Positions 25,864-33,699 of a DNA stretch of 64,000 nt are shown here, piece after piece. The stretch comes from Streptomyces sp. 2131.1 (lineage in GTDB: Bacteria; Actinomycetota; Actinomycetes; Streptomycetales; Streptomycetaceae). Numbering within the stretch: the first letter of the stretch is position 1; each line of letters opens with the position of its first letter. The notes under the pieces are model-generated. The model worked only from the letters and a program-made list of their open reading frames with translations, did no database searches and had not been told where the DNA came from. A program made the position numbers and the translations under genes. The stretch is from assembly GCF_900105515.1 (NCBI RefSeq), contig NZ_FNSY01000001.1, forward strand, positions 6,126,001 through 6,190,000, written 5' to 3'.

Positions 25864-26322
25864 TCACCGGCCGTAGGTACGGTCGCAGATACGGGACTGA
25901 GCGCTGCCCGCCGGCCAGTGGCCGTAGCCCCGGCCGAGGGCGCAGACCCCCGTCGCACCGCCGGGCGCGGGCAGCACCGGCGCGGGGGCGGCCGGGGCGA
26001 TCCGGCGCGGCAGCGGAGCGGCCGGGGCGGGCTCGGGCCGCTGCCGCGGCCGGCTCGGCTCGGCGGGCCGCGCGGCCGGGGGCACCGTCGCCGGTCTGTG
26101 CGCGGCGGACGGCGACGCCGAAGGGGAGCGCTTCGCCTTCGGCGCGGCCTCCAGGGTGTCGTGGACGGGCGGCCCGGCGGTCTGCGGGGCCACGTCGTGC
26201 GCAGGCAGGCCGGCACCGGGGCGCGGCGGGGCGGCCGGCTGCGGCTGGACGGACACACACCCCGACAGGGCCGCGACCGCGAGGCAGGCCAGGAGTTTCA
26301 CGGCGGTTCTCGTTCGTTGCAC
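25864..26322 (-). CDS. Small lipoprotein, Pro/Ala-rich
   Basis: 152 residues from GTG (VQRTRTAVK). It has a lipoprotein signal peptide with lipobox LSGC (AALSGCVSV), then a low-complexity Pro/Ala/Arg segment and a short C-terminal module with two cysteines (GVCALGRGYGHWPAGSAQSRICDRTYGR), presumably disulfide-bonded outside the cell. The C-terminal pattern recurs in small secreted actinobacterial proteins, but I assign no function. The start has no strong ribosome-binding site; an alternative GTG lies seven codons downstream. Confidence 0.55.
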   Translation of the reverse strand: MQRTRTAVKLLACLAVAALSGCVSVQPQPAAPPRPGAGLPAHDVAPQTAGPPVHDTLEAAPKAKRSPSASPSAAHRPATVPPAARPAEPSRPRQRPEPAPAAPLPRRIAPAAPAPVLPAPGGATGVCALGRGYGHWPAGSAQSRICDRTYGR

Positions 26323-26434
26323 GTGATCAACTCTGCGGGGCCGGTGACCGGCCGGTGAGCCCGTACGCGGCAATTGGCCCGCACGAGTGACACCGGTCAG
26401 CGCCGTGCCCGGACCACCGGCCCCGGTGGGAGCG

Positions 26435-27022
26435 TCAGCGGCCCAGCATCCCGCGCAGCAGCTCCTCGAAACCGGTGCGCAGCTCCGCCTCGCCCGGTAC
26501 GGAGCGGTGGTAGGAGCCGGCCGCGCACGAGAACATCAGCCCCTCGCACCAGGCGACCAGGGACAGCGCGTGCCGCTCCGGCTCGGGTGACCCGGCCGCC
26601 GTCATCAGCGCCACCAGCGGCGCGCGGAACTGCAGGCCCGTCGCGTCGAAGAACTCCCTCAGCTCGGGGCGCCGGGTGGCCTCCAGTGCCAGTTCGTACC
26701 GGCAGACGAGCAGGTCCGGGTGGTGCGTCAGATAGCGGTGCAGGGCCCGGGCCAGCGCCGCCACCAGCTCGTCGGTGCCGCCGCCCGCCGGGAGGCCGCC
26801 CGGGGCGAGGACCCGGGCCTCCCGCTCCGCCAGCCGCCGCACCGCCGCCTCCAGCAGGGACTGCCGGGTGCGGGCGTGGTTGGACGTCGAGCCCTGCGGC
26901 AGCCCGGCCCGTTCGTCGACCGCGCGATGGGTCAGGCCGCGCATGCCGCGTTCAGCGAGAAGCGCGAGCGCGGCGTCGGCGATCAGTTCGGCCCGGTCGG
27001 AGCCGGTGGGACGTGCGGCCAT
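26435..27022 (-). CDS. TetR/AcrR-family repressor of the adjacent monooxygenase
   Basis: 195 residues with an N-terminal TetR helix-turn-helix (IADAALALLAERGMRGLTHRAVDERAGLPQGSTSNH; the TSNH ending is typical of one TetR subgroup) and a helical ligand-binding C-terminal domain. It is divergent from the FAD-monooxygenase gene, and the 80-base gap holds two near-identical palindromes, so it very probably represses both genes and is released by a ligand, possibly the monooxygenase substrate. Confidence 0.88.
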   Translation of the reverse strand: MAARPTGSDRAELIADAALALLAERGMRGLTHRAVDERAGLPQGSTSNHARTRQSLLEAAVRRLAEREARVLAPGGLPAGGGTDELVAALARALHRYLTHHPDLLVCRYELALEATRRPELREFFDATGLQFRAPLVALMTAAGSPEPERHALSLVAWCEGLMFSCAAGSYHRSVPGEAELRTGFEELLRGMLGR

Positions 27023-27042
27023 GGGGCCAACCTACCGTTGTA

Positions 27043-27056
27043 ACTACAGGTGTAGT
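27043..27056. promoter_or_regulatory. TetR operator, site 1
   Basis: Perfect palindrome ACTACA-GG-TGTAGT, 21 bases upstream of the tetR start codon. Identical arms recur 28 bases away at 27071-27084. Confidence 0.7.
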
Positions 27057-27070
27057 ACGTTGGAGGTGTC

Positions 27071-27084
27071 ACTACAGATGTAGT
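27071..27084. promoter_or_regulatory. TetR operator, site 2
   Basis: Perfect-arm palindrome ACTACA-GA-TGTAGT, 19 bases before the monooxygenase start and just upstream of its ribosome-binding site. Binding here would block transcription. Confidence 0.7.
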
Positions 27085-27102
27085 TTCGGTGGAGGGAAAG
27101 TC

Positions 27103-28314
27103 ATGGACATGCCCCGTGCGGTCGTCATCGGCAGCGGGATCGGCGGCCTCACCGCCGCCCTGGCCCTGCACCGGTCGGGCTGGCAGGTCACCGTGCTGGA
27201 ACGCGCGGAGTCGCTGGAGCCCGTCGGCGCAGGCATCGGCCTCGCCCCCAACGCCCAGCGCGCGCTCGACGTCGTCGGCCTCGGCGACGAGATCAGGTCC
27301 CTGGCCGCCTGGCAGGGCGAGGGCGGGATGCGCGCGCCGTCCGGCCGCTGGCTCTCGCGCACCGACGCCACCGCCGCCGCCGAACGGTTCGGCGGCCCGC
27401 TCGTCCTCCTGCACCGGTCCGTCCTCATCGACCGCATCGCCGCCCGGCTCCCCGCGTACGCCGTACGCACCGGCTGCCCGGGCCGGCTGATCGACCCGGG
27501 CACGGCGGGCGGCGCCCCCGCCGTCGTCGCCACACCGGCCGGAACGATCGCGGCCGAACTCGTCGTCGGCGCCGACGGCATCCACTCCGCCGTACGGACC
27601 GCGCTCTTCCCGGACGCCCCCGGCCCCACCTACGCCGGCTTCACCACCTGGCGCGTCGTCGTCCCGGCCCCGGACCGTCCGTTCCCGCCGCACGAGACCT
27701 GGGGACGCGGCGCGCTGTGGGGTACCCAGCCGCTCAAGGACGGCCGGATCTACGCGTACGCGGCGGCGACCGCCTCCGCCGGAGCACGGGCCGAGGACGA
27801 GAAGGCGGAGCTCCTGCGCCGCTTCGGCGACTGGCACGACCCGGTCCCGCAGATCATCGCCGCCACCGCACCGGAGGGCATCCTCCACAACGACGTGTAC
27901 CGGATGGACCGTCCGCTGCCCGCCTTCCACCGGGGCCGCGCCGTGCTGGCCGGGGACTCCGCCCACGCCATGGCCCCCACCCTCGGCCAGGGCGGCAACC
28001 AGGCCATCGAGGACGGCATCGTCCTCGCCCACCATGTGGCGGCCGGCCGCGACCTGGGTGCGGGCCTCGCCGCGTACACCGCCGACCGGCTGCCGCGCAC
28101 GGCCGCCGTCGTCCGCAAGGCCGACCGCGTCTCCCGGCTCATGAGCCTCAGCAGCACCCCGGCCGTCGCCGTGCGCGACTTCCTCATGTCGACGGTCTCC
28201 CGCCTCGGCCCCGGCCTCGTCCTGCGCACCTTCGACGGGATCGCCGACTGGTGCCCGCCGGGGGACACGTATGCTGCCGGGACGACGACGGAGGCGCCCG
28301 GCACACGGCGCTGA
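27103..28314 (+). CDS. FAD-dependent monooxygenase
   Basis: 403 residues with GxGxxG FAD motif (VVIGSGIGGLTAALAL), the DG motif (LVVGADGIHSAVR) and GD motif (AVLAGDSAHAMAPTLGQGGNQAIEDG). These are the three fingerprints of class A flavoprotein aromatic hydroxylases such as salicylate- and 6-hydroxynicotinate-type enzymes and PgaE-type resistance enzymes. The ATG follows GGAGGG by six bases. Controlled by the divergent TetR protein. The substrate is unknown; antibiotic inactivation or aromatic catabolism are both possible. Confidence 0.87.
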   Translation: MDMPRAVVIGSGIGGLTAALALHRSGWQVTVLERAESLEPVGAGIGLAPNAQRALDVVGLGDEIRSLAAWQGEGGMRAPSGRWLSRTDATAAAERFGGPLVLLHRSVLIDRIAARLPAYAVRTGCPGRLIDPGTAGGAPAVVATPAGTIAAELVVGADGIHSAVRTALFPDAPGPTYAGFTTWRVVVPAPDRPFPPHETWGRGALWGTQPLKDGRIYAYAAATASAGARAEDEKAELLRRFGDWHDPVPQIIAATAPEGILHNDVYRMDRPLPAFHRGRAVLAGDSAHAMAPTLGQGGNQAIEDGIVLAHHVAAGRDLGAGLAAYTADRLPRTAAVVRKADRVSRLMSLSSTPAVAVRDFLMSTVSRLGPGLVLRTFDGIADWCPPGDTYAAGTTTEAPGTRR

Positions 28315-28333
28315 CCAGCGAGAGGAACACCCT

Positions 28334-29233
28334 GTGAAGGTCGGCTGCATCGGGCTCGGGGACATCGCGCAGAAGGCGTACCTGCCGGTGCTCGGCAGCC
28401 TGCCGGGCATCGAGCTGCACCTCCAGACCCGCAACCCGGCCACCCTGGCCTCGGTCGCCGCCGCCCACCGCATCCCGGAGGAGCGCTGCCACCGGGACCT
28501 GGACTCGCTGCTCGCCCAGGGGCTCGACGCCGCCTTCGTGCACGCCGCGACCGCCGCCCACCCGGAGATCGTCGGCCGGCTGCTCGAAGCGGGCGTCGCC
28601 ACGTACGTCGACAAGCCGCTCGCGTACACGCTGGAGGACTGTACCCGCCTGGTCCAGCTCGCCGAGGCGCGCTCCACCGGTCTCGCCGTCGGCTTCAACC
28701 GCCGGCTGGCCCCGGGGTACGCCCAGTGCGCCGAGCACCCGCGCGAGCTGATCCTCCTGCAGAAGCACCGGGTCGGGCTGCCCGAGGAGCCCCGGACCAT
28801 GGTGTTCGACGACTTCATCCACGTCGTGGACACCCTGCGCTTCCTCGTGCCCGGCCCCGTCGAGCGCACCGTGGTGAGCGGCAGGCTCGTCGACGGTCTG
28901 CTGCACCACGTCGTGCTCCAGCTGTCCGGCGACGGCTTCACCGCCATCGGCGCGATGAACCGGCTCAGCGGCTCGGCCGAGGAGCGCCTCGAAGTCTCCG
29001 GCCAGGACTCCAAGCGCGAGGTGCTCAACCTCGCGGAGGTCGTCGACCACAAGGGCCGGCCCAGCGTGCGCCGTCGCGGCGACTGGGTGCCGGTGGCCCG
29101 TCAGCGCGGCATCGAGCAGGCCGTGCTGGCGTTCCTGGACGCCGTGCGCGAGGGCCGCCCGCTGAGTGCCCGCGACGCCCTGGAGACCCACGAACTCTGC
29201 GAGCGCGTCCTGCGCGAACTCGACGCCGCCTAG
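28334..29233 (+). CDS. Gfo/Idh/MocA-family oxidoreductase
   Basis: 299 residues from GTG. The N-terminal Rossmann fold is VGCIGLGDIAQKAYLPVL, with the family EKP-like motif as YVDKPLAYT and the C-terminal alpha/beta domain (DDFIHVVDTLRFL). NAD(P)-dependent sugar or cyclitol dehydrogenases have this layout, though this protein is slightly short. It begins 19 bases after the monooxygenase stop on the same strand and is probably co-transcribed, but a functional link is not evident. It ends at a perfect 38-base palindrome. Confidence 0.82.
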   Translation: MKVGCIGLGDIAQKAYLPVLGSLPGIELHLQTRNPATLASVAAAHRIPEERCHRDLDSLLAQGLDAAFVHAATAAHPEIVGRLLEAGVATYVDKPLAYTLEDCTRLVQLAEARSTGLAVGFNRRLAPGYAQCAEHPRELILLQKHRVGLPEEPRTMVFDDFIHVVDTLRFLVPGPVERTVVSGRLVDGLLHHVVLQLSGDGFTAIGAMNRLSGSAEERLEVSGQDSKREVLNLAEVVDHKGRPSVRRRGDWVPVARQRGIEQAVLAFLDAVREGRPLSARDALETHELCERVLRELDAA

Positions 29234-29237
29234 AGGC

Positions 29238-29275
29238 TCCGGCGGATCTTCGCGGGCCCGCGAAGATCCGCCGGA
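29238..29275. terminator. Bidirectional terminator, 19-bp perfect palindrome
   Basis: Perfect inverted repeat with 19-bp arms and no loop bases, starting TCCGGCGGATCTT, between the convergent Gfo/Idh and lnt genes. It ends 6 bases from the lnt stop. Confidence 0.85.
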
Positions 29276-29281
29276 CAGCCC

Positions 29282-30859
29282 CTAGGCAGCCGTCGCCGTC
29301 TCCATGGGCCGCGTACGCCTCCGGGCGCGCACGGCCCGGAAGCCCTCCGAGGCGCCGTACACGGCCAGCGCCCCCAGCGCCCCGTACACCGCCCAGTCGC
29401 CGAGCCGCACGTAGAGCGTCGTGCCCCGGGCCAGCGGTACCCCGTAGACCGCGGTGCCGCTGGTGTCCGTGCCGAGCCGGGGCCCCACCGCCTCGCCGTG
29501 CGGGCCGTACACCGCGCTCACGCCCGTGAGGGTGGCGTGCACCATCGGGCGGCCGCTCTCCGCCGCCCGCAGCGCGCCGAGCGAGGCGTGCTGGGCGGGC
29601 GCCCAGCCGTGCTGGAAGGACGACGTGGAGGACTGGGCGATCAGCAGCCCGGCCCCGTCCCGGACCAGCCGCCGGCTCATGTCGGGGAACGCGGACTCGA
29701 AGCAGACCAGCGGGCCGACGCGCAGGCCGTTCGCGCCGGGCACCCGCATCGTGACCGGACCCGTGCCGCGCAGCCGGTCCTCGCCCGCGGCGCGGCCCAT
29801 CGAGGTCGCCCAGCCCAGGGCCGACCGGGCCGGGATGTACTCACCGAACGGCACGAGCCGCATCTTGTCGTACCGGTCCCCGGTGAGCCCGTCCGGCCCG
29901 ATCAGCACGGCGCTCTTGAAGATGCCGGTCCGCCCCGCCGCGTCGGTCTGCCGGGCGTCCACGTTGACCAGGACGTCCGCGCCGACCGTCCGCGACAGCG
30001 CCGCGAGCCGGGCCGCGATCTCGGGCCGCCGGGCCGGATCCACGCCGACGCTGCTCTCGCCCCACACGATCAGGTCGACGTCCCGCCCGGCCAGCGACCG
30101 CGTCAGCTCCTCGCTGAGGGCGAACCTGCGCTGAATGCTGCCCGGACCCGCCACGATGCCCGGCTGCACGACCGCCACCCTGGCCGTGCCCGTCCGCTCG
30201 GGCTGCGGAGCCCACATCCAAGCTGCCCCGACCACGAGCGCCCCCACCAGGAGCGACACGGCGGCCGCGGCCCGCGCGGCGGAGTGCACCAGCAGCACGG
30301 TGAGCGCGGTGTTCACCGCCACCACCAGCAGGCTCACCAGCCACACCCCGCCCACCGAGGCCAGCCGCAGCGCCGGCTCCACCTGCCACTGGCTCGCCCC
30401 CAGCAGCCCCCAGGGGCCGCCCAGCGCCTCCCAGGACCGCACCAGCTCGATCATCAGCCAGCCGCACGGCACGAGGACCACCGCCGCCAGGGCCGACCGC
30501 CCGGTCACCGGCCCTCGCAGCAACCGGCCCACCAGCACGCCCCACGGCGCCCACAGCAGACCGAGCAGCGCCGCGAGGATCACGATGAACACGTGCAGGC
30601 TCGGCATCAGCCAGTGGTGCACGGCGATCATGTACCCGGTCCCGCCCAGCCAGGCGTCCCGCGCCGCCGCGCGCCCCGTACCGGCCGACCGGATCAGCAA
30701 CAGCAGCGGCACCAGGCAGACATAGGCGAACCACCACAGCGAGGGCGCCGGGAAGGCCAGGGCCGGCAGCGCACCGGCCACCAGCGCGGCGGCCGCGCGC
30801 CCCGGCGTCCGCTCCAGCGTCCGTGCGCCCCGCCCGCGCCACCCGGCCCACGACCCCAT
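29282..30859 (-). CDS. lnt: Apolipoprotein N-acyltransferase
   Basis: 525 residues. About seven to eight N-terminal hydrophobic segments precede a CN-hydrolase domain with the triad Glu (IVWGESS), Lys (YDKMRLVPFGEYIP) and Cys (PLVCFESAFPD), and a final transmembrane helix. Lnt adds the third acyl chain to lipoproteins in the membrane, and streptomycetes carry Lnt homologues. The ATG is chosen because GAGGAGG lies six bases upstream; an ATG 14 codons earlier has no such site. Confidence 0.92.
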   Translation of the reverse strand: MGSWAGWRGRGARTLERTPGRAAAALVAGALPALAFPAPSLWWFAYVCLVPLLLLIRSAGTGRAAARDAWLGGTGYMIAVHHWLMPSLHVFIVILAALLGLLWAPWGVLVGRLLRGPVTGRSALAAVVLVPCGWLMIELVRSWEALGGPWGLLGASQWQVEPALRLASVGGVWLVSLLVVAVNTALTVLLVHSAARAAAAVSLLVGALVVGAAWMWAPQPERTGTARVAVVQPGIVAGPGSIQRRFALSEELTRSLAGRDVDLIVWGESSVGVDPARRPEIAARLAALSRTVGADVLVNVDARQTDAAGRTGIFKSAVLIGPDGLTGDRYDKMRLVPFGEYIPARSALGWATSMGRAAGEDRLRGTGPVTMRVPGANGLRVGPLVCFESAFPDMSRRLVRDGAGLLIAQSSTSSFQHGWAPAQHASLGALRAAESGRPMVHATLTGVSAVYGPHGEAVGPRLGTDTSGTAVYGVPLARGTTLYVRLGDWAVYGALGALAVYGASEGFRAVRARRRTRPMETATAA

Positions 30860-30951
30860 GCCCCGCCTCCTCGCCCCACCCGCCGGCAGGTCCGTCCGCA
30901 TCCGATCACGCTCTTCTTCCCCAGTGTGGACCGGCGGACGCGGCCCGGTCC

Positions 30952-31818
30952 TCAGCAGGGGACCACGGCCACCGGGCCCATCGCGTGCGTGAGCGTCGTG
31001 TGCGCCACCGGAGACAGCCCGAGCCCCAGCGACTCACCACCGCGCCGTCGCCCGATCACCGTCAGCGAAGCGGTCGCGGAGGCGGTCACCAGGGTGCGCG
31101 TCGCGGAACCGTTGACCGGCTCCTTCATCACCTCGACCTGCGGATAGGCCGCCCGCCAGCCGGCCGTCAGCTCCGCAAGCGACCGCTCGGCCGCGTCGGA
31201 CGCCGCGTTCCGGTCGAAGACGGGCCCGCCTGACAGCATCGAGGAGAACATCGTCCAGCCGTGCACGATCCGGAGCCGGGCGCCCGGATGCGCCGCCGCC
31301 GTCTCGAAGGCGAAGTCCAGCACCCCTTCGCTGCTCTCGTCGGCGGCCACCCCGGCGACGATGTCCGGGAAGACCTCTCCCGTACCGCCGTCTGCTTCCT
31401 CGTCGTCGCGGCCCTCGTGCACGATCACCACGGGGCACTTCGCCATGGACGCCGTCGCCAGGCTGTTGGACCCCAGCATCAGGGAGCGGAACCCGCCGAG
31501 CCCCCGCGAGCCGAGCACCACCAGCGAGGCGTCCCGGCTCAGCGAGACCAGCGCCGCCGAGGGGAAGTCGAGCGGCGCGAGCGTCGTGGGCCGCAGCCCC
31601 GGAGCGGTCCCGGCGACCCGGCGCACGGCCGAGGCCAGCAGTTCGCCCGCCTCCCGCTCCTGCACTTCCTGGTCGGTGCGCCGGGCGAGCTGCCGCACGT
31701 GCACGATCAGCAGGGGAAGCTTCCGGGCGACCGCCTCACGGGCCGCCCAGTCCAACGCGTCCATGCTGTGCGAGGAGCCGTCGACCGCCGCGATCACGGG
31801 AAGCTCGGTGCCGCTCAT
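30952..31818 (-). CDS. Universal stress protein, tandem UspA domains
   Basis: 288 residues with two UspA domains (about 1-145 and 155-288). The first has the ATP-binding pattern G-2x-G-9x-GS (GSRGLGGFRSLMLGSNS); the second has a related loop (GRRRGGESLGLGLSP). Tandem Usp proteins in actinobacteria bind ATP and are induced in stationary phase, hypoxia or stress. GGAGAGGA precedes the ATG. Monocistronic by appearance. Confidence 0.92.
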   Translation of the reverse strand: MSGTELPVIAAVDGSSHSMDALDWAAREAVARKLPLLIVHVRQLARRTDQEVQEREAGELLASAVRRVAGTAPGLRPTTLAPLDFPSAALVSLSRDASLVVLGSRGLGGFRSLMLGSNSLATASMAKCPVVIVHEGRDDEEADGGTGEVFPDIVAGVAADESSEGVLDFAFETAAAHPGARLRIVHGWTMFSSMLSGGPVFDRNAASDAAERSLAELTAGWRAAYPQVEVMKEPVNGSATRTLVTASATASLTVIGRRRGGESLGLGLSPVAHTTLTHAMGPVAVVPC

Positions 31819-31964
31819 GGGTTCCTCTCCGCCGGTCCGGACCTGCTCCGTACGCTACGGCCGTCGGGGCGCCGGTGCCGAGGCGGAAGCGGCCGTCCGG
31901 GCCCCGGCACGGCATACCGTCGCACGTCGTAGTACCTGTGGGCCGGGCCGCTTATGCTCACGGG

Positions 31965-32342
31965 ATGGAGCAGAGCGAAGTGGTGAAGCGCGTGGTCGGC
32001 ATCCTCACCGAGGCGGGGGAGATGCGCCGGCTGCTGGAGGAGAACCCCGACCGCGACGACGCCGACACCGACTCGACCGTGGTGACCGCCCTTCTCAACG
32101 AGACGATGCCGCGCATCGCGATCCCGGAGGACGCCACCGTCGAGGACGTGGTGGTCGTTGTCGGACGAGAGGTCGGCGGAGCGGTGGAACAGCTCGTGGG
32201 GGCGTTCACGCTGGCGTTCGCCATGCTGGCCCAGGTGCACGACTCGGGGCAGACGGACGTCACCTCGGCGGACGTGCTGCAGGACCTCGCCCTGCGCGCC
32301 GAACAGTTCGGCACCGAGGGCCCCGGCGACGCGGAGATCTGA
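31965..32342 (+). CDS. Conserved hypothetical protein, 125 aa
   Basis: Acidic, mostly helical protein (MEQSEVVKRVVGILTEAGEMRRLLEENPD...). No motif or family is recognised; no signal peptide. It is followed 8 bases later by a strong hairpin that also faces the end of the duplicated uppP fragment. It probably marks the ancestral chromosomal neighbour downstream of uppP before the insertion at 32.5 kb. Confidence 0.5.
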   Translation: MEQSEVVKRVVGILTEAGEMRRLLEENPDRDDADTDSTVVTALLNETMPRIAIPEDATVEDVVVVVGREVGGAVEQLVGAFTLAFAMLAQVHDSGQTDVTSADVLQDLALRAEQFGTEGPGDAEI

Positions 32343-32350
32343 CGAAGAAC

Positions 32351-32378
32351 GCCGCCCCCGGCCTCGGCCGGGGGCGGC
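32351..32378. terminator. Bidirectional terminator, 13-bp stem
   Basis: Perfect inverted repeat GCCGCCCCCGGCC-TC-complement. It follows the 125-aa gene and lies 19 bases beyond the stop of the left uppP fragment, so it was probably the original terminator of uppP. Confidence 0.8.
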
Positions 32379-32396
32379 GCCGCGAAAGCGGGCGGC

Positions 32397-32528
32397 TCAG
32401 CCCGCCGACTCGCCCGCGTGCGGGCTCAGCGCACCGGCGCCGACGAGGATGAACAGCAGCACGCCCAGCACGATCCGGTAGATCACGAACGGCATGAAGC
32501 TCTTCGTCGTGATGAACCTCATGCACCA
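32397..32528 (-). pseudogene. uppP: uppP 3'-end fragment (left copy of island-flanking repeat)
   Basis: 132 bases matching the last 43 codons plus stop of the intact uppP gene (37553-37684), with about seven mismatches and an exactly identical 81-bp core (32437-32517 against 37593-37673). The frame is intact (W-C-M-R-F-ITTKSFMPF... to GESAG stop), but it lacks the rest of the gene and a start. Differences lie mostly at silent positions, so the two copies look like alleles from different strains rather than a fresh copy. It marks the left border of the roughly 5 kb insertion. Confidence 0.88.
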
Positions 32529-32539
32529 GTTCAAGTCGC

Positions 32540-32871
32540 AGTCTGAGCGGCTCTGACCTGCTGTTTCCACCACTCATCAAGATTGAATGGGAAGCAGTGG
32601 ATGATGGCACCTTCCCGCGCTCTCGCTCGCCGGCCATGAAGCGACCTCGTGGCCCATTCGGGTCCCCACGGCGATGCGACTGAGCTTCTCCAACCTCACG
32701 CTGACGCGTGGTGAAGACGAGAACGGCCCGGAAGATCGTGGCAGCCCCGGACAGGGCGGGTGACGCCCACAGCAGCCGTCCGAGCGGATCGGCGAGTACC
32801 GCGGGCTTCGTCGCGGCGCAAAGCCGTCCAACTGACGAACAATGCCGTCGAATTGGAAACAGCTCAGTCAA
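32540..32871 (-). pseudogene. Probable IS5-family transposase remnant
   Basis: Minus-strand reading contains AVLADPLGRLLWASPALSGAAT. This closely resembles the DDE-domain strand of IS5-type transposases common in streptomycetes (ADPAGRLLWASPALPG...). It then passes directly into IFRAVLVFTTRQREV, which could be a degraded C-terminal segment, suggesting an internal deletion. A second frame reads VRQLDGFAPRRSPRYS. No intact start, catalytic triad or terminal repeats can be seen, so this is a decayed fragment. It stands immediately beside the uppP fragment and may have mediated the insertion. Confidence 0.5.
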
Positions 32872-32908
32872 TCCGCTTGCCCGCTACCTCAAGAAGGGCT
32901 CAAGTCCA

Positions 32909-32937
32909 TTGGGGGGCGACTTGACGGCGTGTAGGTT
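32909..32937 (+). promoter_or_regulatory. Possible promoter of the peptide cluster
   Basis: TTGGGG, 17 bases, TAGGTT, about 83 bases before the first small ORF of the cluster. The -35 is weak; the -10 is reasonable. The stretch 32872-33019 contains nothing else recognisable except an A7 run. Confidence 0.3.
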
Positions 32938-33019
32938 CACTTCGTCGCCTCCGCCGGCAAAAAAATCGGGTGGAACGGGCGACTTTCATTGCGCTTGAAA
33001 TCAGGGAGGAATTGCCGTC

Positions 33020-33170
33020 ATGTCGGTAACCGTGCCTGAGATCGACCTCGCCCAGGGGCGACGAGACGTTCCAATTCATGGTCATGGCGACCGGTGGTCG
33101 CGACTCCCGGGAGCCGCCGACCAGCGCCTTCCTCTCGTCCCATAAGAAGAGGAAGGCGCTCGCCCGGTGA
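33020..33170 (+). pseudogene. Small ORF with apparent frameshift, overlapping the MauE-like start
   Basis: ATG at 33020 has an excellent ribosome-binding site (AGGGAGGA, eight to nine bases upstream). Frame 0 gives 41 codons ending at 33145. If one G is removed from the GGGG at 33055-33058, the reading becomes about 49 residues (MSVTVPEIDLAQ-GDETFQFMVMATGG... ending HKKRKALAR). It then stops at 33168-33170, overlapping the next start as GTGA, the coupling seen elsewhere in this cluster. This suggests a genuine small gene with a recent frameshift or a sequencing error. No family recognised; a third peptide substrate or a leader ORF are possible. Confidence 0.45.
33124..33159 (+). promoter_or_regulatory. 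Hairpin enclosing the MauE-like gene's ribosome-binding site
   Basis: Perfect 12-bp inverted repeat (GCGCCTTCCTCT / AGAGGAAGGCGC) with a 12-base loop. The right arm is the AGAGGAAGG ribosome-binding site for the GTG at 33167. Folding would block initiation; translation of the overlapping upstream ORF would open it. Confidence 0.5.
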
Positions 33171-33694
33171 ATTACGTCATCGCGGGACTTCAGTTGTCCC
33201 TCCTCGGCACATTGCTGGTCTCCGGTATCGGGAAGATTCGCGCCCCAAGGGACTCCCGGGTCATGGTGGAGGAGGTGTTGGGGCGTACGGCTCCAGGGCT
33301 ACGGCGGTATGCACCGATCGGTGCGGGTGCGCTGATCGGTGCGGAGCTGGTCACGGCGATCGCCCTGATGCCCGGACTCCCTTTCCGTGGCTTCGGGTTC
33401 GCCACCGCACTGCTTCTCTTCTCGGCCTTCACCGGGGTGGCCGTCCACTCGTCCCGGTCCCGATTGAAGATCGTCTGCGCCTGCTTCGGGCGGGCCGCCT
33501 TCCCTCTCGGTGTCCGGCACGCCGTACGCAACGCCCTGCTCACCGCGCTGGCAGCCGGCGGCCTCGCTCTCGTGCTCACGACGGGTTCCGGCACAGGAGA
33601 GGTCGCCGGCCTGGCTCTCGCCGCAGCCTTCGCCCTCATCTTCACCGTGGTCATCACCTTCCTCGATGACATCGTCTCTCTCGTATCGGAGTAG
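33167..33694 (+). CDS. MauE/DoxX-family redox-associated membrane protein
   Basis: 175 residues from GTG with four predicted transmembrane helices (LQLSLLGTLLVSGIGK near residue 8, then about 52-70, 75-92 and 118-165). The MauE-type motif is KIVCACFG, with the C-x-C pair at residues 104 and 106. MauE supports disulfide formation in the methylamine dehydrogenase small subunit and is related to DoxX/DoxD-type quinone-linked proteins. Here it is followed five bases later by a CxxC thioredoxin-like gene and then by two eight-cysteine peptides. The natural reading is that it re-oxidises the disulfide-forming partner. No mau genes are nearby, so methylamine metabolism is unlikely. Confidence 0.85.
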   Translation: MNYVIAGLQLSLLGTLLVSGIGKIRAPRDSRVMVEEVLGRTAPGLRRYAPIGAGALIGAELVTAIALMPGLPFRGFGFATALLLFSAFTGVAVHSSRSRLKIVCACFGRAAFPLGVRHAVRNALLTALAAGGLALVLTTGSGTGEVAGLALAAAFALIFTVVITFLDDIVSLVSE

Positions 33695-33699
33695 CAGAA

